Source: Kytococcus schroeteri
Lineage (GTDB): Bacteria; Actinomycetota; Actinomycetes; Actinomycetales; Dermatophilaceae
Reading direction: 5' to 3'
Length of the DNA: 64,000 bases
Assembly: GCF_042433515.1 (NCBI RefSeq)
Contig: NZ_JBHLVH010000010.1
Location: 1 to 64,000 of the forward strand
A program made the position numbers and the translations under genes. This document shows positions 1 through 11,196 of this stretch, piece by piece (the first letter of the stretch is position 1; each line of letters begins with the position of its first letter). The notes below the pieces were generated by a model. The model was not told the DNA's origin and did not search any database. It was given only the letters and a program-made list of their open reading frames with translations.

Positions 1-73
1 GGCACACGGACCATCACCTACCACCCACGACGACCCGGACAACCATGGAGGACGGACACCCCACCCCGAGTGT

Positions 74-79
74 CAGAAT
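74..79 (+). promoter_or_regulatory. -10 element of trpS (leaderless type)
   Basis: CAGAAT lies 7 nt before the ATG at 87. It fits the xAnnnT plus 6-8 nt spacing seen before many genes here and favours 87 over the ATGs at 45 and 78 as the trpS start. Confidence 0.4.
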
Positions 80-86
80 GGGCGCC

Positions 87-1130
87 ATGAGCGCTGACGT
101 CCCCACCGGTTTCCAGCACGCCGGCACCCCGCGGGTGTTCTCCGGCATGCAGCCCACCTCCGACTCGCTGCACCTGGGCAACTACCTCGGCGCGTTGTCG
201 CAGTGGGGGCCGATGCAGGACGGCCACGAGGCGGTCTTCTGCGTGGTGGACCTGCACGCGGTGACCGTGCCCATGGACCCGGCCCTGCTGCGCGAGCGCA
301 CCCGTCGTACCGCGGCACAGTTCATGGCCGGCGGCGTGGACCCGGAGCGTTCCGTGCTGTTCGTGCAGTCCCACGTGCCCGAGCACGCCGAGCTGGCGTG
401 GCTGCTCAACTGCATCACCGGCTTCGGCGAGGCCAGCCGCATGACGCAGTTCAAGGACAAGGCCGCCAAGCAGGAGGCCGGCAACGCCTCGGTGGGACTG
501 TTCACCTATCCGATGCTCATGGCCGCCGACATCCTGCTCTACGACACCTCCTTGGTGCCGGTGGGCGACGACCAGGTGCAGCACGTGGAGCTCACCCGCG
601 ACCTCGCCCAGCGGTTCAACCACCGCTTCGGCGACACCTTCGTGGTGCCGGAGTACCGGGTGACCAAGGAGTCCGCGCGGGTCATGGACCTGCAGGAGCC
701 CACGAACAAGATGAGCAAGTCGGCCAGCTCCGACAAGGGCGTCATCTGGCTGCTCGAGGAGGCGAAGGCCTCCACCAAGAAGCTCAAGTCGGCCGTCACC
801 GACAACGACGCGGTGATCGCCTACGACCAGGAGGCCAAGCCGGGCGTCACCAACCTGCTGAACATCCACGCGGTCGCCTCCGGGGAGAGCGTGGAGACGC
901 TGCTGGCCCGCTTCGAGGGTCAGGGTTACGGCGCGCTCAAGGTCTCCACGGCCGAGGCGGTGGAGGCGCTGCTGGCCCCGGCCCGCGGGCGTGCCGCCGA
1001 GCTGCTGGCCGACCCGGCCGAGCTCGACCGCATCCTGGCCCGTGGCTCCGAGAAGGCCCGAGCCATGGCCGCCCCGGTCATGGACCGGGCCCGAGAGGCG
1101 ATGGGCTTCCTCCCGGTCGGACGGGACTGA
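87..1130 (+). CDS. trpS: tryptophan--tRNA ligase
   Basis: Class I aminoacyl-tRNA synthetase that charges tRNA-Trp in the cytosol. With the ATG at 87 the protein has 347 residues, normal for bacterial TrpRS (about 330-350). The HIGH-type motif is HLGN at residues 29-32 in the context SLHLGNYLG, and an exact KMSKS lies at about 208-212 after EPTN. In-frame ATGs at 45 and 78 would add 14 or 3 residues. I prefer 87 because a CAGAAT hexamer sits 7 nt upstream and neither earlier start has a good ribosome-binding site. The 2H phosphoesterase gene follows after 10 bp and is probably co-transcribed. Function is very secure; the start is less so. Confidence 0.96.
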   Translation: MSADVPTGFQHAGTPRVFSGMQPTSDSLHLGNYLGALSQWGPMQDGHEAVFCVVDLHAVTVPMDPALLRERTRRTAAQFMAGGVDPERSVLFVQSHVPEHAELAWLLNCITGFGEASRMTQFKDKAAKQEAGNASVGLFTYPMLMAADILLYDTSLVPVGDDQVQHVELTRDLAQRFNHRFGDTFVVPEYRVTKESARVMDLQEPTNKMSKSASSDKGVIWLLEEAKASTKKLKSAVTDNDAVIAYDQEAKPGVTNLLNIHAVASGESVETLLARFEGQGYGALKVSTAEAVEALLAPARGRAAELLADPAELDRILARGSEKARAMAAPVMDRAREAMGFLPVGRD

Positions 1131-1140
1131 GGACTCTCCC

Positions 1141-1674
1141 GTGACGATGGACATCGGCGTCGCCATCCCGGTCCCCGCGCCCTGGGCGGACGAGGTCCGT
1201 CGGGTGCGGATGGCCGTCGGGGACGAGCAGGCCCGGTCCATCCCCACGCACATCACCCTCATGCCGCCGCTCACGATGGCGCGTGACGACCGCTCGCTGG
1301 TGGCCGACCACCTCTCGGCCGCCGCGGCGGCGGTGCCGCCCTTCGTCGTGGAGCTGCGGGGAACCGAGACATTCCGGCCGGTCTCCCAGGTGGTCTACGC
1401 GCCGCTGGTGCAGGGTGCCGAGGAGTGCGCCGCCCTGGAGCGTCGCGTGCACGCCGGTCCGCTGGCCATGGAGCTGCCCTTCCCGTACCACCCGCACGTC
1501 ACCCTCGCCCAGAACGTGCCGGCCGGGTCGCTCGACCGGGCCATGCAGGAGATGGCGGACTTCGCGGCGACGTTCACGGTGGACCACTTCACGCGCTACG
1601 TGTCGGGGCCGGACGGCGTGTGGCGCCCGTTGGACTCCTGGGAGCTCGGCTCGGGGGAGTGCCGCGCCCTCTGA
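1141..1674 (+). CDS. 2'-5' RNA ligase family (2H phosphoesterase) protein
   Basis: Small cytosolic protein (177 residues from GTG 1141, or 175 from ATG 1147) with the two HxT motifs that define 2H phosphoesterases: HITL at about residue 37 and HVTL in the context YHPHVTLAQ at about residue 118. Family members open cyclic phosphates or ligate 2'-5' RNA ends; the substrate here cannot be read from sequence. GTG 1141 is preferred because GAGG lies 8 nt upstream. It follows trpS by 10 bp, suggesting one transcript and perhaps a link to tRNA or RNA processing, which is inference. It converges on the glycosyltransferase gene with 83 bp between, in which I see no clear terminator. Confidence 0.82.
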   Translation: MTMDIGVAIPVPAPWADEVRRVRMAVGDEQARSIPTHITLMPPLTMARDDRSLVADHLSAAAAAVPPFVVELRGTETFRPVSQVVYAPLVQGAEECAALERRVHAGPLAMELPFPYHPHVTLAQNVPAGSLDRAMQEMADFAATFTVDHFTRYVSGPDGVWRPLDSWELGSGECRAL

Positions 1675-1757
1675 GTTCGCCCTGTCACGCCCCCTGGGCC
1701 TCGCCCGGCCTCGTCCTGTCGCGCCCGGCCGTGGTGGTAGCGGCGGGCCAGCTCTCC

Positions 1758-2969
1758 TCAGAGCACCCGGCGCCCGGCGGCGTGCAGCGGGATGACCTGC
1801 TCGTAGTACTCGATGAGGCGGTCCACCATCGCGCTCCAGGAGCGGCCCTCCACGGCGGTGCGGCCGGCGACGCCCATGCGCTCACGCTCCTGCGCCGCCC
1901 CCGGCGCGGTGACGAGGCGCTCCACGCACTCGCGCAGCGACCCGGCCCGGTCCGGGTCGAAGAGGTAGCCCGTCCCCCCGTGGTCGATGAGGTCCAGGGG
2001 GCCGCCCCGCGCCGGCGCGATGACGGGCAGCCCGGCCGCGGCGCCCTCCTGCAGCGTCTGCCCGAAGGTCTCGCGCGTGCCGGCGTGCACGAACAGGTCG
2101 AAGGACGCGTACGCGTCGGCCAGCTCCTCGCCCTCCATGCGGCCGAGGAAGGCCGCGGTGGGGAACTGGTGGGCCAGCAGGTCGCGGCTCGGGCCGTCGC
2201 CCACGAACACCAGCCGGGCGCCGGGCAGGTCGGCCAGCTCCAGGAAGCGGTGCAGCTCCTTCTCCGGGGCCAGGCGCCCCACGTAGCCCAGCAGCACCTC
2301 ACCGTGCGGCGACAGCTCGGCCTTGAGGCGGCGCACCGCGTCGGTCTGCTTGCGGTCGGGGTGGAACAGCTTGGCGTCCACGCCGCGGCCCCACAGGGCG
2401 GTGCGCGGGATGTCGTGCTCGCGCAGGTCGGTCAGGGCCGCCTGCGAGGGAGCGAGCGTGAGGTCGGCCTGGGCGTGGATGCGCCGGATCCAGCGCCACG
2501 CCGCGTTGGCGGCGATGTGCCCCGCCGGCCCGGAGTGCTGGCGGATGTAGCTGGGCATGTCGGTCTGGTAGATGGCCACCGTGGGCACCCGCAGCTGGCG
2601 GGCCACCGAGAGGGCGTTGACGCCGAGCACGAAGGGGGAGGCGATGTGGGCCACGTCCGGCTTGAAGCCGCGGAACACCGCCTCGGTGTCGTAACCGGGC
2701 ATGCCCACGCGGAACTTGCGCACCGGCACCGAGGCCACCGGGTGCACGGGGAAGCCCGCGTAGGTGGTGGGCACCTGGTCCTCGGGGGCCAGGGTGGAGG
2801 AGCGCGGGCAGACCACCGCGGCCTCGTGGCCCTTGTCGGCCAGGCACTCGAGCACCTTGCAGACGCTCGTGGTGACCCCGTTCAGCTGGGGCAGGAAGGA
2901 CTCGGTGACGATGGCGACGCGCACGCTGGTCACGGTGCCCGGCGCGGGCCGCGTTGTCCACTGCGGCAC
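1758..2969 (-). CDS. GT4-family glycosyltransferase, probable GDP-mannose-dependent alpha-mannosyltransferase
   Basis: GT-B fold transferase of family GT4, 403 residues from ATG 2969. The N-terminal domain opens with VAIVTESFLPQLNGV, typical of actinobacterial MgtA/PimB-like mannosyltransferases. The C-terminal donor domain carries GYVGRLAPEKE and the E-x7-E region ETFGQTLQEG that contacts the nucleotide sugar. It diverges from manC, which makes GDP-mannose, so a role in mannosylating glycolipid or lipoglycan at the cytoplasmic membrane face is a reasonable inference. GTG starts at 2933 and 2924 align better with homologue N-termini as I recall them. ATG 2969 is favoured only by an AACCCT hexamer 7 nt upstream, which overlaps the manC -10. 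Confidence 0.85.
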   Translation of the reverse strand: MPQWTTRPAPGTVTSVRVAIVTESFLPQLNGVTTSVCKVLECLADKGHEAAVVCPRSSTLAPEDQVPTTYAGFPVHPVASVPVRKFRVGMPGYDTEAVFRGFKPDVAHIASPFVLGVNALSVARQLRVPTVAIYQTDMPSYIRQHSGPAGHIAANAAWRWIRRIHAQADLTLAPSQAALTDLREHDIPRTALWGRGVDAKLFHPDRKQTDAVRRLKAELSPHGEVLLGYVGRLAPEKELHRFLELADLPGARLVFVGDGPSRDLLAHQFPTAAFLGRMEGEELADAYASFDLFVHAGTRETFGQTLQEGAAAGLPVIAPARGGPLDLIDHGGTGYLFDPDRAGSLRECVERLVTAPGAAQERERMGVAGRTAVEGRSWSAMVDRLIEYYEQVIPLHAAGRRVL

Positions 2970-2975
2970 GCCGGA

Positions 2976-2981
2976 TAGGGT
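2976..2981 (+). promoter_or_regulatory. -10 element of manC (leaderless type), overlapping a divergent -10
   Basis: TAGGGT on the + strand lies 8 nt before ATG 2990. On the - strand AACCCT (2977-2982) lies 7 nt before ATG 2969 of the mannosyltransferase, so the two divergent genes may fire from overlapping -10 sequences. Confidence 0.5.
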
Positions 2982-2989
2982 TCGGCCTC

Positions 2990-4138
2990 ATGAGCACCGG
3001 CACCGCCAACCAGGGCATCGACGGCTTCTGGGGCATCGTCCCCGCCGGGGGATCGGGGACCCGCCTGTGGCCGGTCTCCCGGTCCTCGGCCCCCAAGTTC
3101 CTGCAGGACATGACCGGGGAGGGCCGGTCCATGCTGCAGGCCACCCTCGACCGGCTGCGGCCGCTCACCGGGGACCGCATCACCATCGTCACCGGGTCGG
3201 CGCACTCGGACAAGGTGCGGGAGCAGGTGACCGGCGAGGCCCTCGGCGGTGGCGTGCCCGGCCTGGGTGCCGACGGCCTGGTGGTGGAGCCGCAGCCGCG
3301 CGAGTCGATGCCGGCCATCGGGCTGGCCGCGGCGATCATCGCCCGCCACGACCCGGGGGCCGTCATCGGCTCCTTCGCCGCCGACCACCTGGTGGGCGAC
3401 GAGGACACCTTTCGTGCCTGCGTGGCCGAGGCCGTGGCCGTGGCGCGCACCGGCAAGCTGGTGACCATCGGCATCGAGCCCACCCGCCCGGCCACCGGCT
3501 TCGGCTACATCCGGCTGGGGGAGGCCCTCGACGTGCCCGGCGCCCCCTCGGCCCACGCGGTCCGGGCCTTCCACGAGAAGCCGCACGCCGCCCGCGCCGA
3601 GGCCTTCCTGGCCGAGGGCGGCTACCGCTGGAACGCCGGCATGTTCGTGGTGAAGGCCACCGTGCTGCTGGAGCTGCTGGGCCGCAACCACCCGGACATG
3701 GTGGAGGCGCTCACCACCATCGCCGCCGACGACGACCTGCGCCGACTGGACGACCTGTGGGCGCCGATCACCAAGATCGCCATCGACCACGCGGTCGCCG
3801 AGCCGGCCGCCGCCACCGGCGACGTGGCCTGCGTGCCGGGGGACTTCCCGTGGGACGACGTGGGCGACTTCGGCTCCCTGGGTGCCGTGCTCGGCCGCCT
3901 GGGTGCGGGCAAGGAGGTGGACGGCCTGGTGACCACCGGCGCCGGCGAGGTGGTGGGCGAGGACGCCAGCGGGTTCGTCATGACCTCCAAGGGCCGCACC
4001 GTGGTGACCATGGGCCTGGACGACGTGGTGGTGGTGGACACCCCCGACGCGGTGCTCGTGACCACCCGGGAGCGCGCGCAGGACGTCAAGGGCATCGTCG
4101 CCCGCCTCAACGAGCTGGGCCGCGAGGACCTCACGTGA
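2990..4138 (+). CDS. manC: mannose-1-phosphate guanylyltransferase
   Basis: Cytosolic nucleotidyltransferase forming GDP-mannose from mannose-1-phosphate and GTP, 382 residues. The signature GGSGTRLWPVSR is at residues 20-31, followed by PKFL. Further marks are FHEKP and WNAGMF in the sugar-binding part, and a C-terminal beta-helix-like segment without a fused isomerase domain, so this is the short, monofunctional form. ATG 2990 is chosen over an upstream TTG (2954) because of the TAGGGT hexamer 8 nt before it. The product supplies the divergent mannosyltransferase; phosphomannomutase is encoded near 61.1 kb. Its stop overlaps the pyrD start (GTGA), so the two are translationally coupled. Confidence 0.92.
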   Translation: MSTGTANQGIDGFWGIVPAGGSGTRLWPVSRSSAPKFLQDMTGEGRSMLQATLDRLRPLTGDRITIVTGSAHSDKVREQVTGEALGGGVPGLGADGLVVEPQPRESMPAIGLAAAIIARHDPGAVIGSFAADHLVGDEDTFRACVAEAVAVARTGKLVTIGIEPTRPATGFGYIRLGEALDVPGAPSAHAVRAFHEKPHAARAEAFLAEGGYRWNAGMFVVKATVLLELLGRNHPDMVEALTTIAADDDLRRLDDLWAPITKIAIDHAVAEPAAATGDVACVPGDFPWDDVGDFGSLGAVLGRLGAGKEVDGLVTTGAGEVVGEDASGFVMTSKGRTVVTMGLDDVVVVDTPDAVLVTTRERAQDVKGIVARLNELGREDLT

Positions 4139-5238
4139 CCGCGCGCGAGGCCGTGCTCACCACCGGTTGGGAGCGCGTGGTCCGCCCCGTGCTCTTCGGG
4201 CTCGGCGGGGGCGATGCGGAGACCGCCCACCACACGACGCTGCAGTGGTCGGCCGCGCTGCAGGGTGTGCCCGGCGCGATGACCGCGCTCGCGGCGGTGA
4301 CCGGCGGCATCGCCCCGGGGCGCACGGTGCGCCCCGGCGAGGGCGTGACGGTGGCCGGCATCACCTTCCCGCACCGCGTCGGCCTGGCGGCCGGGGCGGA
4401 CAAGGAGGGCACCGCACTGCTGGCTTGGCAGGCCCTGGGCCTGGGCCACGTGGAGCTGGGCACGGTCACCCCGCGCCCGCAGCCGGGCAACCCCCGGCCG
4501 CGCATGCACCGCCTGCCCGCCAGCGGCGCGGTGATCAACTCCATGGGCTTCCCCAACGCCGGGGTGCACTCCGCGGTGCTGCGGCTGCGCGAGGCCCGCG
4601 CGGCCGGCCTGACCATCCCGGTGGGCCTGAGCATCGGCAAGAACAAGGACACCCCGCTGGAGTCCGCCCTGGAGGACTACGCCACCTGCGTGCGCGTGGC
4701 CGCCGGCCTGCCGGACTACCTGGCGGTGAACATCTCCTCGCCCAACACCCCGGGCCTGCGCGGGCTGCAGGACCCCGAGCCGCTGGAGCGCCTGCTGGCC
4801 GGCGTGGTGCAGGCGGAGGCCGACCGAGCCCGTGCCGCAGGCACCGCCTCGGTCCCGGTGTTCTGCAAGGTGGCCCCGGACATGGACGACGAGGCGCTCG
4901 CCGGCGCCACCCGCATCGCGCGTGAGGCGGGGGTGGCCGGCATGGTGGCCACCAACACGACCCTGGCGCGCACGGGCCTGGCCCCGCAGGACGCCGCCTG
5001 GGTGTCCGCTGAGCAGCCGCCCGGTGGTCTCTCCGGGGCGCCGCTCACCGCGCGGGCCCGGGAGGCCGTGGCGGTGGTGGCCGGCGCGAGCGACCTGCCC
5101 GTCATCGGGGTGGGCGGTGTGATGACGCCCGCCGACGCGGTGGCCCTGCGCGAGGCCGGTGCGGCGCTGGTGCAGGTCTACTCGGGCTTCGTCTTCGCCG
5201 GACCCGCCCTCGTGGCCGGCGCCGCCGCGCGCGCCTGA
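4135..5238 (+). CDS. pyrD: dihydroorotate dehydrogenase (quinone), class 2
   Basis: Membrane-associated flavoenzyme of de novo pyrimidine synthesis, oxidising dihydroorotate with quinone; 367 residues. Visible class 2 marks are AAGADKEG near the N-terminus, INSMGFPN, GLSIGKNKDT, and NISSPNTPGLR, whose serine is the catalytic base of class 2 enzymes. The C-terminal phosphate/FMN site shows IGVGGV and QVYSGFV. The N-terminal stretch before the barrel (about 60 residues) matches the membrane-tunnel extension of this class. The GTG start overlaps the manC stop by 4 nt, so its expression is tied to manC. An unusual partner, but simple operon packing would explain it. Confidence 0.94.
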   Translation: MTAREAVLTTGWERVVRPVLFGLGGGDAETAHHTTLQWSAALQGVPGAMTALAAVTGGIAPGRTVRPGEGVTVAGITFPHRVGLAAGADKEGTALLAWQALGLGHVELGTVTPRPQPGNPRPRMHRLPASGAVINSMGFPNAGVHSAVLRLREARAAGLTIPVGLSIGKNKDTPLESALEDYATCVRVAAGLPDYLAVNISSPNTPGLRGLQDPEPLERLLAGVVQAEADRARAAGTASVPVFCKVAPDMDDEALAGATRIAREAGVAGMVATNTTLARTGLAPQDAAWVSAEQPPGGLSGAPLTARAREAVAVVAGASDLPVIGVGGVMTPADAVALREAGAALVQVYSGFVFAGPALVAGAAARA

Positions 5239-5269
5239 GAAGGAACCCGTCGAGGGGCGCCCGGGCGCG

Positions 5270-5275
5270 TACCAT
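5270..5275 (+). promoter_or_regulatory. candidate -10 element for the nucleoside transport operon
   Basis: TACCAT lies 7 nt before GTG 5283, which opens an 18-codon frame, and 48 nt before the lipoprotein ATG at 5324. I see no good -35. The transcript would start at or near 5283 and carry the AGGAG site at 5314-5318. Confidence 0.4.
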
Positions 5276-5282
5276 GTGCGCC

Positions 5283-5339
5283 GTGTCACGCCTGGGTGGC
5301 ACAGCCACTCAGCAGGAGTTGACATGCGCATTTCGATGA
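5283..5339 (+). CDS. possible leaderless micro-ORF overlapping the BMP lipoprotein start
   Basis: An 18-codon frame opens with GTG 5283, 7 nt after a TACCAT hexamer, the spacing used for leaderless starts elsewhere in this window. It encodes VSRLGGTATQQELTCAFR and ends at TGA 5337-5339, 16 nt inside the lipoprotein gene and in a different frame. It runs through the AGGAG ribosome-binding site of that gene, so its translation could modulate access to the ATG at 5324. There is no homology argument; this rests only on position. Confidence 0.25.
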   Translation: MSRLGGTATQQELTCAFR

Positions 5340-6439
5340 AGATCGCCGGCGTCCTCGCGGCCGCTTCCCTCGCCCTGACGGCCTGTGGCGAGGCCCCGGA
5401 GGAGGGCGGCTCGGAGTCCGGCAAGGGCTCCGGCAGCGGCGCGCCCGCGGAGGACGTGAACAAGGACTACAAGGCCTGCATGGTCTCGGACTCCGGTGGC
5501 TTCGACGACCAGTCCTTCAACCAGACCTCCTACGAGGGCCTCAAGCGCGCCGAGGAGGAGCTGGGCATCCAGACCGCCAAGGTGGAGTCCTCCAGCGAGG
5601 CCGACTTCGCCCCCAACGTGGACACCCTGGTCAACCAGCAGGGCTGCAACATGGTGATCGGCGTGGGTTTCATGCTCGAGGACACCATCCAGGAGGCCGC
5701 CAAGCAGCATTCCGACGTGGACTTCGCTCTCGTGGACTCCGCCCTGGCCGACGGCAACAAGCCGGCCACCGCCGAGAACGTGCGCCCGCTGCTGTTCAAC
5801 ACCGCCGAGGCCGCCTTCCTGGGTGGCTACCTGGCCGCCGGCATGAGCGAGTCCGGCAAGGTCGCCACCTTCGGCGGCATGCAGATCCCCTCGGTGTCGG
5901 TCTTCATGGACGGCTTCGCCGACGGTGTGGCCGAGTACAACAAGGCCAAGGGCAAGGACGTCAAGCTGCTGGGCTGGGACAAGAAGGCCCAGAAGGGCTC
6001 CTTCTCCGGCGACTTCGAGAACATCGGCCAGGGCAAGACCCTCACCGAGCAGTTCCTCGCCCAGGGCGTGGACGTCGTGATGCCGGTGGCCGGCCCCGTG
6101 GGCTCCGGTGCGGCGCAGGCCGTGGAGGGCAAGGACGGCGCCAAGCTGGTCTGGGTCGACACCGACGGCTACGAGTCCACCGAGTACGGCAAGGTCATGC
6201 TCACCTCGGTCATCAAGGAGATGGACCAGGCGGTGTTCGACGCCGTGCAGCAGGGCGCCACCGGCAAGTTCGACAACAAGCCGTACGTGGGCACGCTCGA
6301 GAACGAGGGCGTGGGCCTGGCCCCCTTCCACGACTTCGAGGGCAAGGTTCCCGAGGAGCTCTCCAAGGAGGTCGACGCCCTGCGCGCGAAGATCGTCTCC
6401 GGCGAGCTCAAGGTGACCTCCGAGAACACCCCGAAGTGA
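5324..6439 (+). CDS. BMP-family (PnrA-like) nucleoside-binding lipoprotein
   Basis: Substrate-binding lipoprotein of a nucleoside ABC importer, 371 residues, anchored outside the membrane. The signal peptide MRISMKIAGVLAAASLALTA ends in a lipobox with Cys21, followed by a Gly/Ser/Glu linker. The mature part has the BMP hallmarks DSGGFDDQSFNQ, MVIGVGF, GGYLAAG and WVDTDGY. AGGAG at 5314-5318 sits 5 nt before ATG. The ATPase, two permeases and cytidine deaminase follow in the same direction, which supports nucleosides as cargo; which nucleoside cannot be told. As first gene, it may be controlled by the short upstream frame at 5283. Confidence 0.92.
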   Translation: MRISMKIAGVLAAASLALTACGEAPEEGGSESGKGSGSGAPAEDVNKDYKACMVSDSGGFDDQSFNQTSYEGLKRAEEELGIQTAKVESSSEADFAPNVDTLVNQQGCNMVIGVGFMLEDTIQEAAKQHSDVDFALVDSALADGNKPATAENVRPLLFNTAEAAFLGGYLAAGMSESGKVATFGGMQIPSVSVFMDGFADGVAEYNKAKGKDVKLLGWDKKAQKGSFSGDFENIGQGKTLTEQFLAQGVDVVMPVAGPVGSGAAQAVEGKDGAKLVWVDTDGYESTEYGKVMLTSVIKEMDQAVFDAVQQGATGKFDNKPYVGTLENEGVGLAPFHDFEGKVPEELSKEVDALRAKIVSGELKVTSENTPK

Positions 6440-6482
6440 CCCCGGGCGGCACCCGGGTCCGCACGGACGACAGGACACCTGC

Positions 6483-9303
<2,821 letters not shown>

Positions 9304-9307
<4 letters not shown>

Positions 9308-10635
9308 GCACCGCCCTGAGCGCCGCCGAGAGCACCCCGGCACCGCGCCCCACCGGCAGCGAGGGCGCCGACCAGCCGGTCGTTCTGCCCCGCACCTCCG
9401 CCAAGCCCCGATGGGGGGTGGTCGCGGTCTACCTGCTGGGCCTGCTGCTGGCCTGGGGCGTGTTCGTGCTGCGCAGCCCGTCCGGTGCGCAGACCTCCTT
9501 CCGCTTCAGCAGCGCCGGGGCGTTCTTCGACCTCCCCGACCTCACGCTGCCCACGCTGCCGACCGCCATCGGCCTGGCGGTGCTGTTCACGGCCGTCACC
9601 GCGTGGGCGGTGCTGCGCCGCGGACACCTGCCGGCCTGGGCCCACGTGCTCGGTGGTCTGGCCTTCATCGCCACCACGCTGGTGTGGGCCGCGGCCGGCA
9701 CCGGGTCGGTGGTGCCGGTGGTCTCCCTGCTGGCCGGTGCGCTGGCGCTCTCGGTGCCGCTGATCTTCGGCGCCATGAGCGGCATCCTGTGCGAGCGCTC
9801 GGGCATCATCAACATCGCCATCGAGGGCCAGCTGCTCTTCGGGGCCTTCGCCGCGGCCGTGGTGGCCTCGCTGGCGGCCAACGCGTGGCTGGGCCTGCTG
9901 GCCGCCCCGGTGGCCGGAGCCCTCGTGGGTGCGCTGCTGGTGCTCTTCGCGGTGGTCTTCCGGGTCGACCAGATCATCGTGGGCGTGGTGCTCAACACCT
10001 TGGTGCTGGGCCTCACGGGCTTCCTGTTCTCGTCGCTGCTCACGCAGGACCGTGAGCTGTGGAACAGCCGCCAGGCGCTGCCGCAGCTGCCGGTCCCGGT
10101 GCTGTCCAAGATCCCCGTCATCGGGCCGGTGCTCTTCGACCAGACCATCCTCGTGTACCTCATGTACGTGGTGGTGGCGGTGCTGCACGTCATGCTCTTC
10201 CGCTCCACCTGGGGCCTGCGCACCCGCGCGGTGGGGGAGCACCCCAAGGCCGCCGACACCGTCGGTGTGGACGTCAACCGCCTCCGTGTGGTGAACACCC
10301 TCATCGGTGGCGCCGTGGCGGGCCTGGGTGGTGCCTTCTTCACCATCGGCGCCGGCCTGGCCTTCGGGCGCGACATGTCCGCCGGCAACGGCTTCATCGC
10401 CCTAGCGGCCATGATCCTGGGCCGTTGGAGCCCCAAGGGCGCCGTGGTGGCCGCGCTGCTGTTCGGCTTCACCAAGAACCTGGGCAACGTGCTGAGCTCC
10501 ATCGGCTCCCCGCTGCCCACCGACCTGCTGCTGATGCTGCCCTACCTGGTGACGATCGTCGCCGTGGCCGGCCTGGTGGGCCGCGTGCGCCCGCCGGCCG
10601 CCGAGGGCACGCCCTACGTCAAGGGCCAGGCGTGA
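9304..10635 (+). CDS. nucleoside ABC transporter permease 2
   Basis: Second membrane subunit, 443 residues. A long N-terminal region (about residues 35-170) has extra hydrophobic segments before the conserved BPD_transp_2 core, which begins near SVPLIFGAMSGILCERSG and continues with GIINIAIEGQ, VDQIIVGVVLN and GFIALAAMILG. Family members of this half are typically near 310 residues, so the first ~130 residues are an extension; the paralogue in permease 1 is shorter there. ATG 9304 overlaps the permease 1 stop. The cytidine deaminase GTG overlaps its own stop, tying nucleoside entry directly to the first catabolic step. Confidence 0.91.
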
Positions 10636-11057
10636 GCGAGGAGCCGGAGGTGGCTGCCGCCGGCGGTGACGGCGTCGACTGGGACGCCCTGCTGGAGGCG
10701 GCTCGGTCGGCCATGCGGCGCGCGTACGCGCCGTACTCCGGGTACCCGGTCGGTGCCGCGGGCCTGGCCGACGACGGCCGGGTCGTCTCGGGCTGCAACG
10801 TGGAGAACGCCGGCTACGGCGTCACCCTGTGCGCCGAGTGCGGCATGGTGAGCCAGCTGGTGGCCACCGGGGGAGGGCGTCTGGTGGCCGTGGCGTGCGT
10901 GCAGCGCGAGGAGCTCGTGGTGATGCCCTGCGGGCGGTGCCGCCAGCTGCTCGTGGAGCACGGCGGCGGCGAGTGCCTGGTCATGGCGCCGGACGGCCGC
11001 CCCCGCACGGTGGCCGAGCTGGTGCCGCTGGCCTTCGGGGCCGACGACCTCGCCTGA
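10632..11057 (+). CDS. cdd: cytidine deaminase
   Basis: Zinc hydrolase converting cytidine or deoxycytidine to uridine or deoxyuridine, 141 residues (usual 125-140). The substrate motif NVENAGYG is followed by the zinc/proton-relay motif C67-A-E69, and the other two zinc cysteines are C100 and C103 in MPCGRCRQ, so this is the tetrameric three-cysteine class. GTG 10632 overlaps the permease stop (GTGA), making it the last gene of the importer operon. Its product feeds the thymidine phosphorylase and phosphopentomutase-type enzymes encoded further on. Confidence 0.95.
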   Translation: MSEEPEVAAAGGDGVDWDALLEAARSAMRRAYAPYSGYPVGAAGLADDGRVVSGCNVENAGYGVTLCAECGMVSQLVATGGGRLVAVACVQREELVVMPCGRCRQLLVEHGGGECLVMAPDGRPRTVAELVPLAFGADDLA

Positions 11058-11129
11058 GCCGGGGGCGCCCGGGACCGGATGGGTGGCGGGTTCGGCCGGT
11101 CACGGTTGCACAACGATCCGCGCCAACCA

Positions 11130-11158
11130 TTGGCCCCTGCCGCGCCCGCGGCCATGAT
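11130..11158 (+). promoter_or_regulatory. candidate promoter of the metP-metS pair
   Basis: TTGGCC (11130-11135) and CATGAT (11153-11158) are separated by 17 bp and precede ATG 11197 by 38 nt. Each hexamer matches the housekeeping consensus at four of six bases. The leader holds CGAGG as ribosome site. Confidence 0.35.
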
Positions 11159-11196
11159 TCCCTCGACAGTTCTCCCTACGAACATCGAGGTCAGCG

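Noticed and set aside
18..1274. Very long open frames on the strand opposite trpS and throughout the window
   Set aside because: They are Gly/Ala/Arg/His-rich shadows produced by high G+C third positions of real genes; no conserved motif or plausible start context.
1425..2978. 517-codon + strand frame over the mannosyltransferase gene
   Set aside because: Low-complexity composition opposite a well-supported glycosyltransferase; no homology-like motifs.
5239..5323. Purine or other riboswitch before the nucleoside transporter
   Set aside because: The space is only 85 bp and shows no recognisable aptamer folding or conserved riboswitch core.
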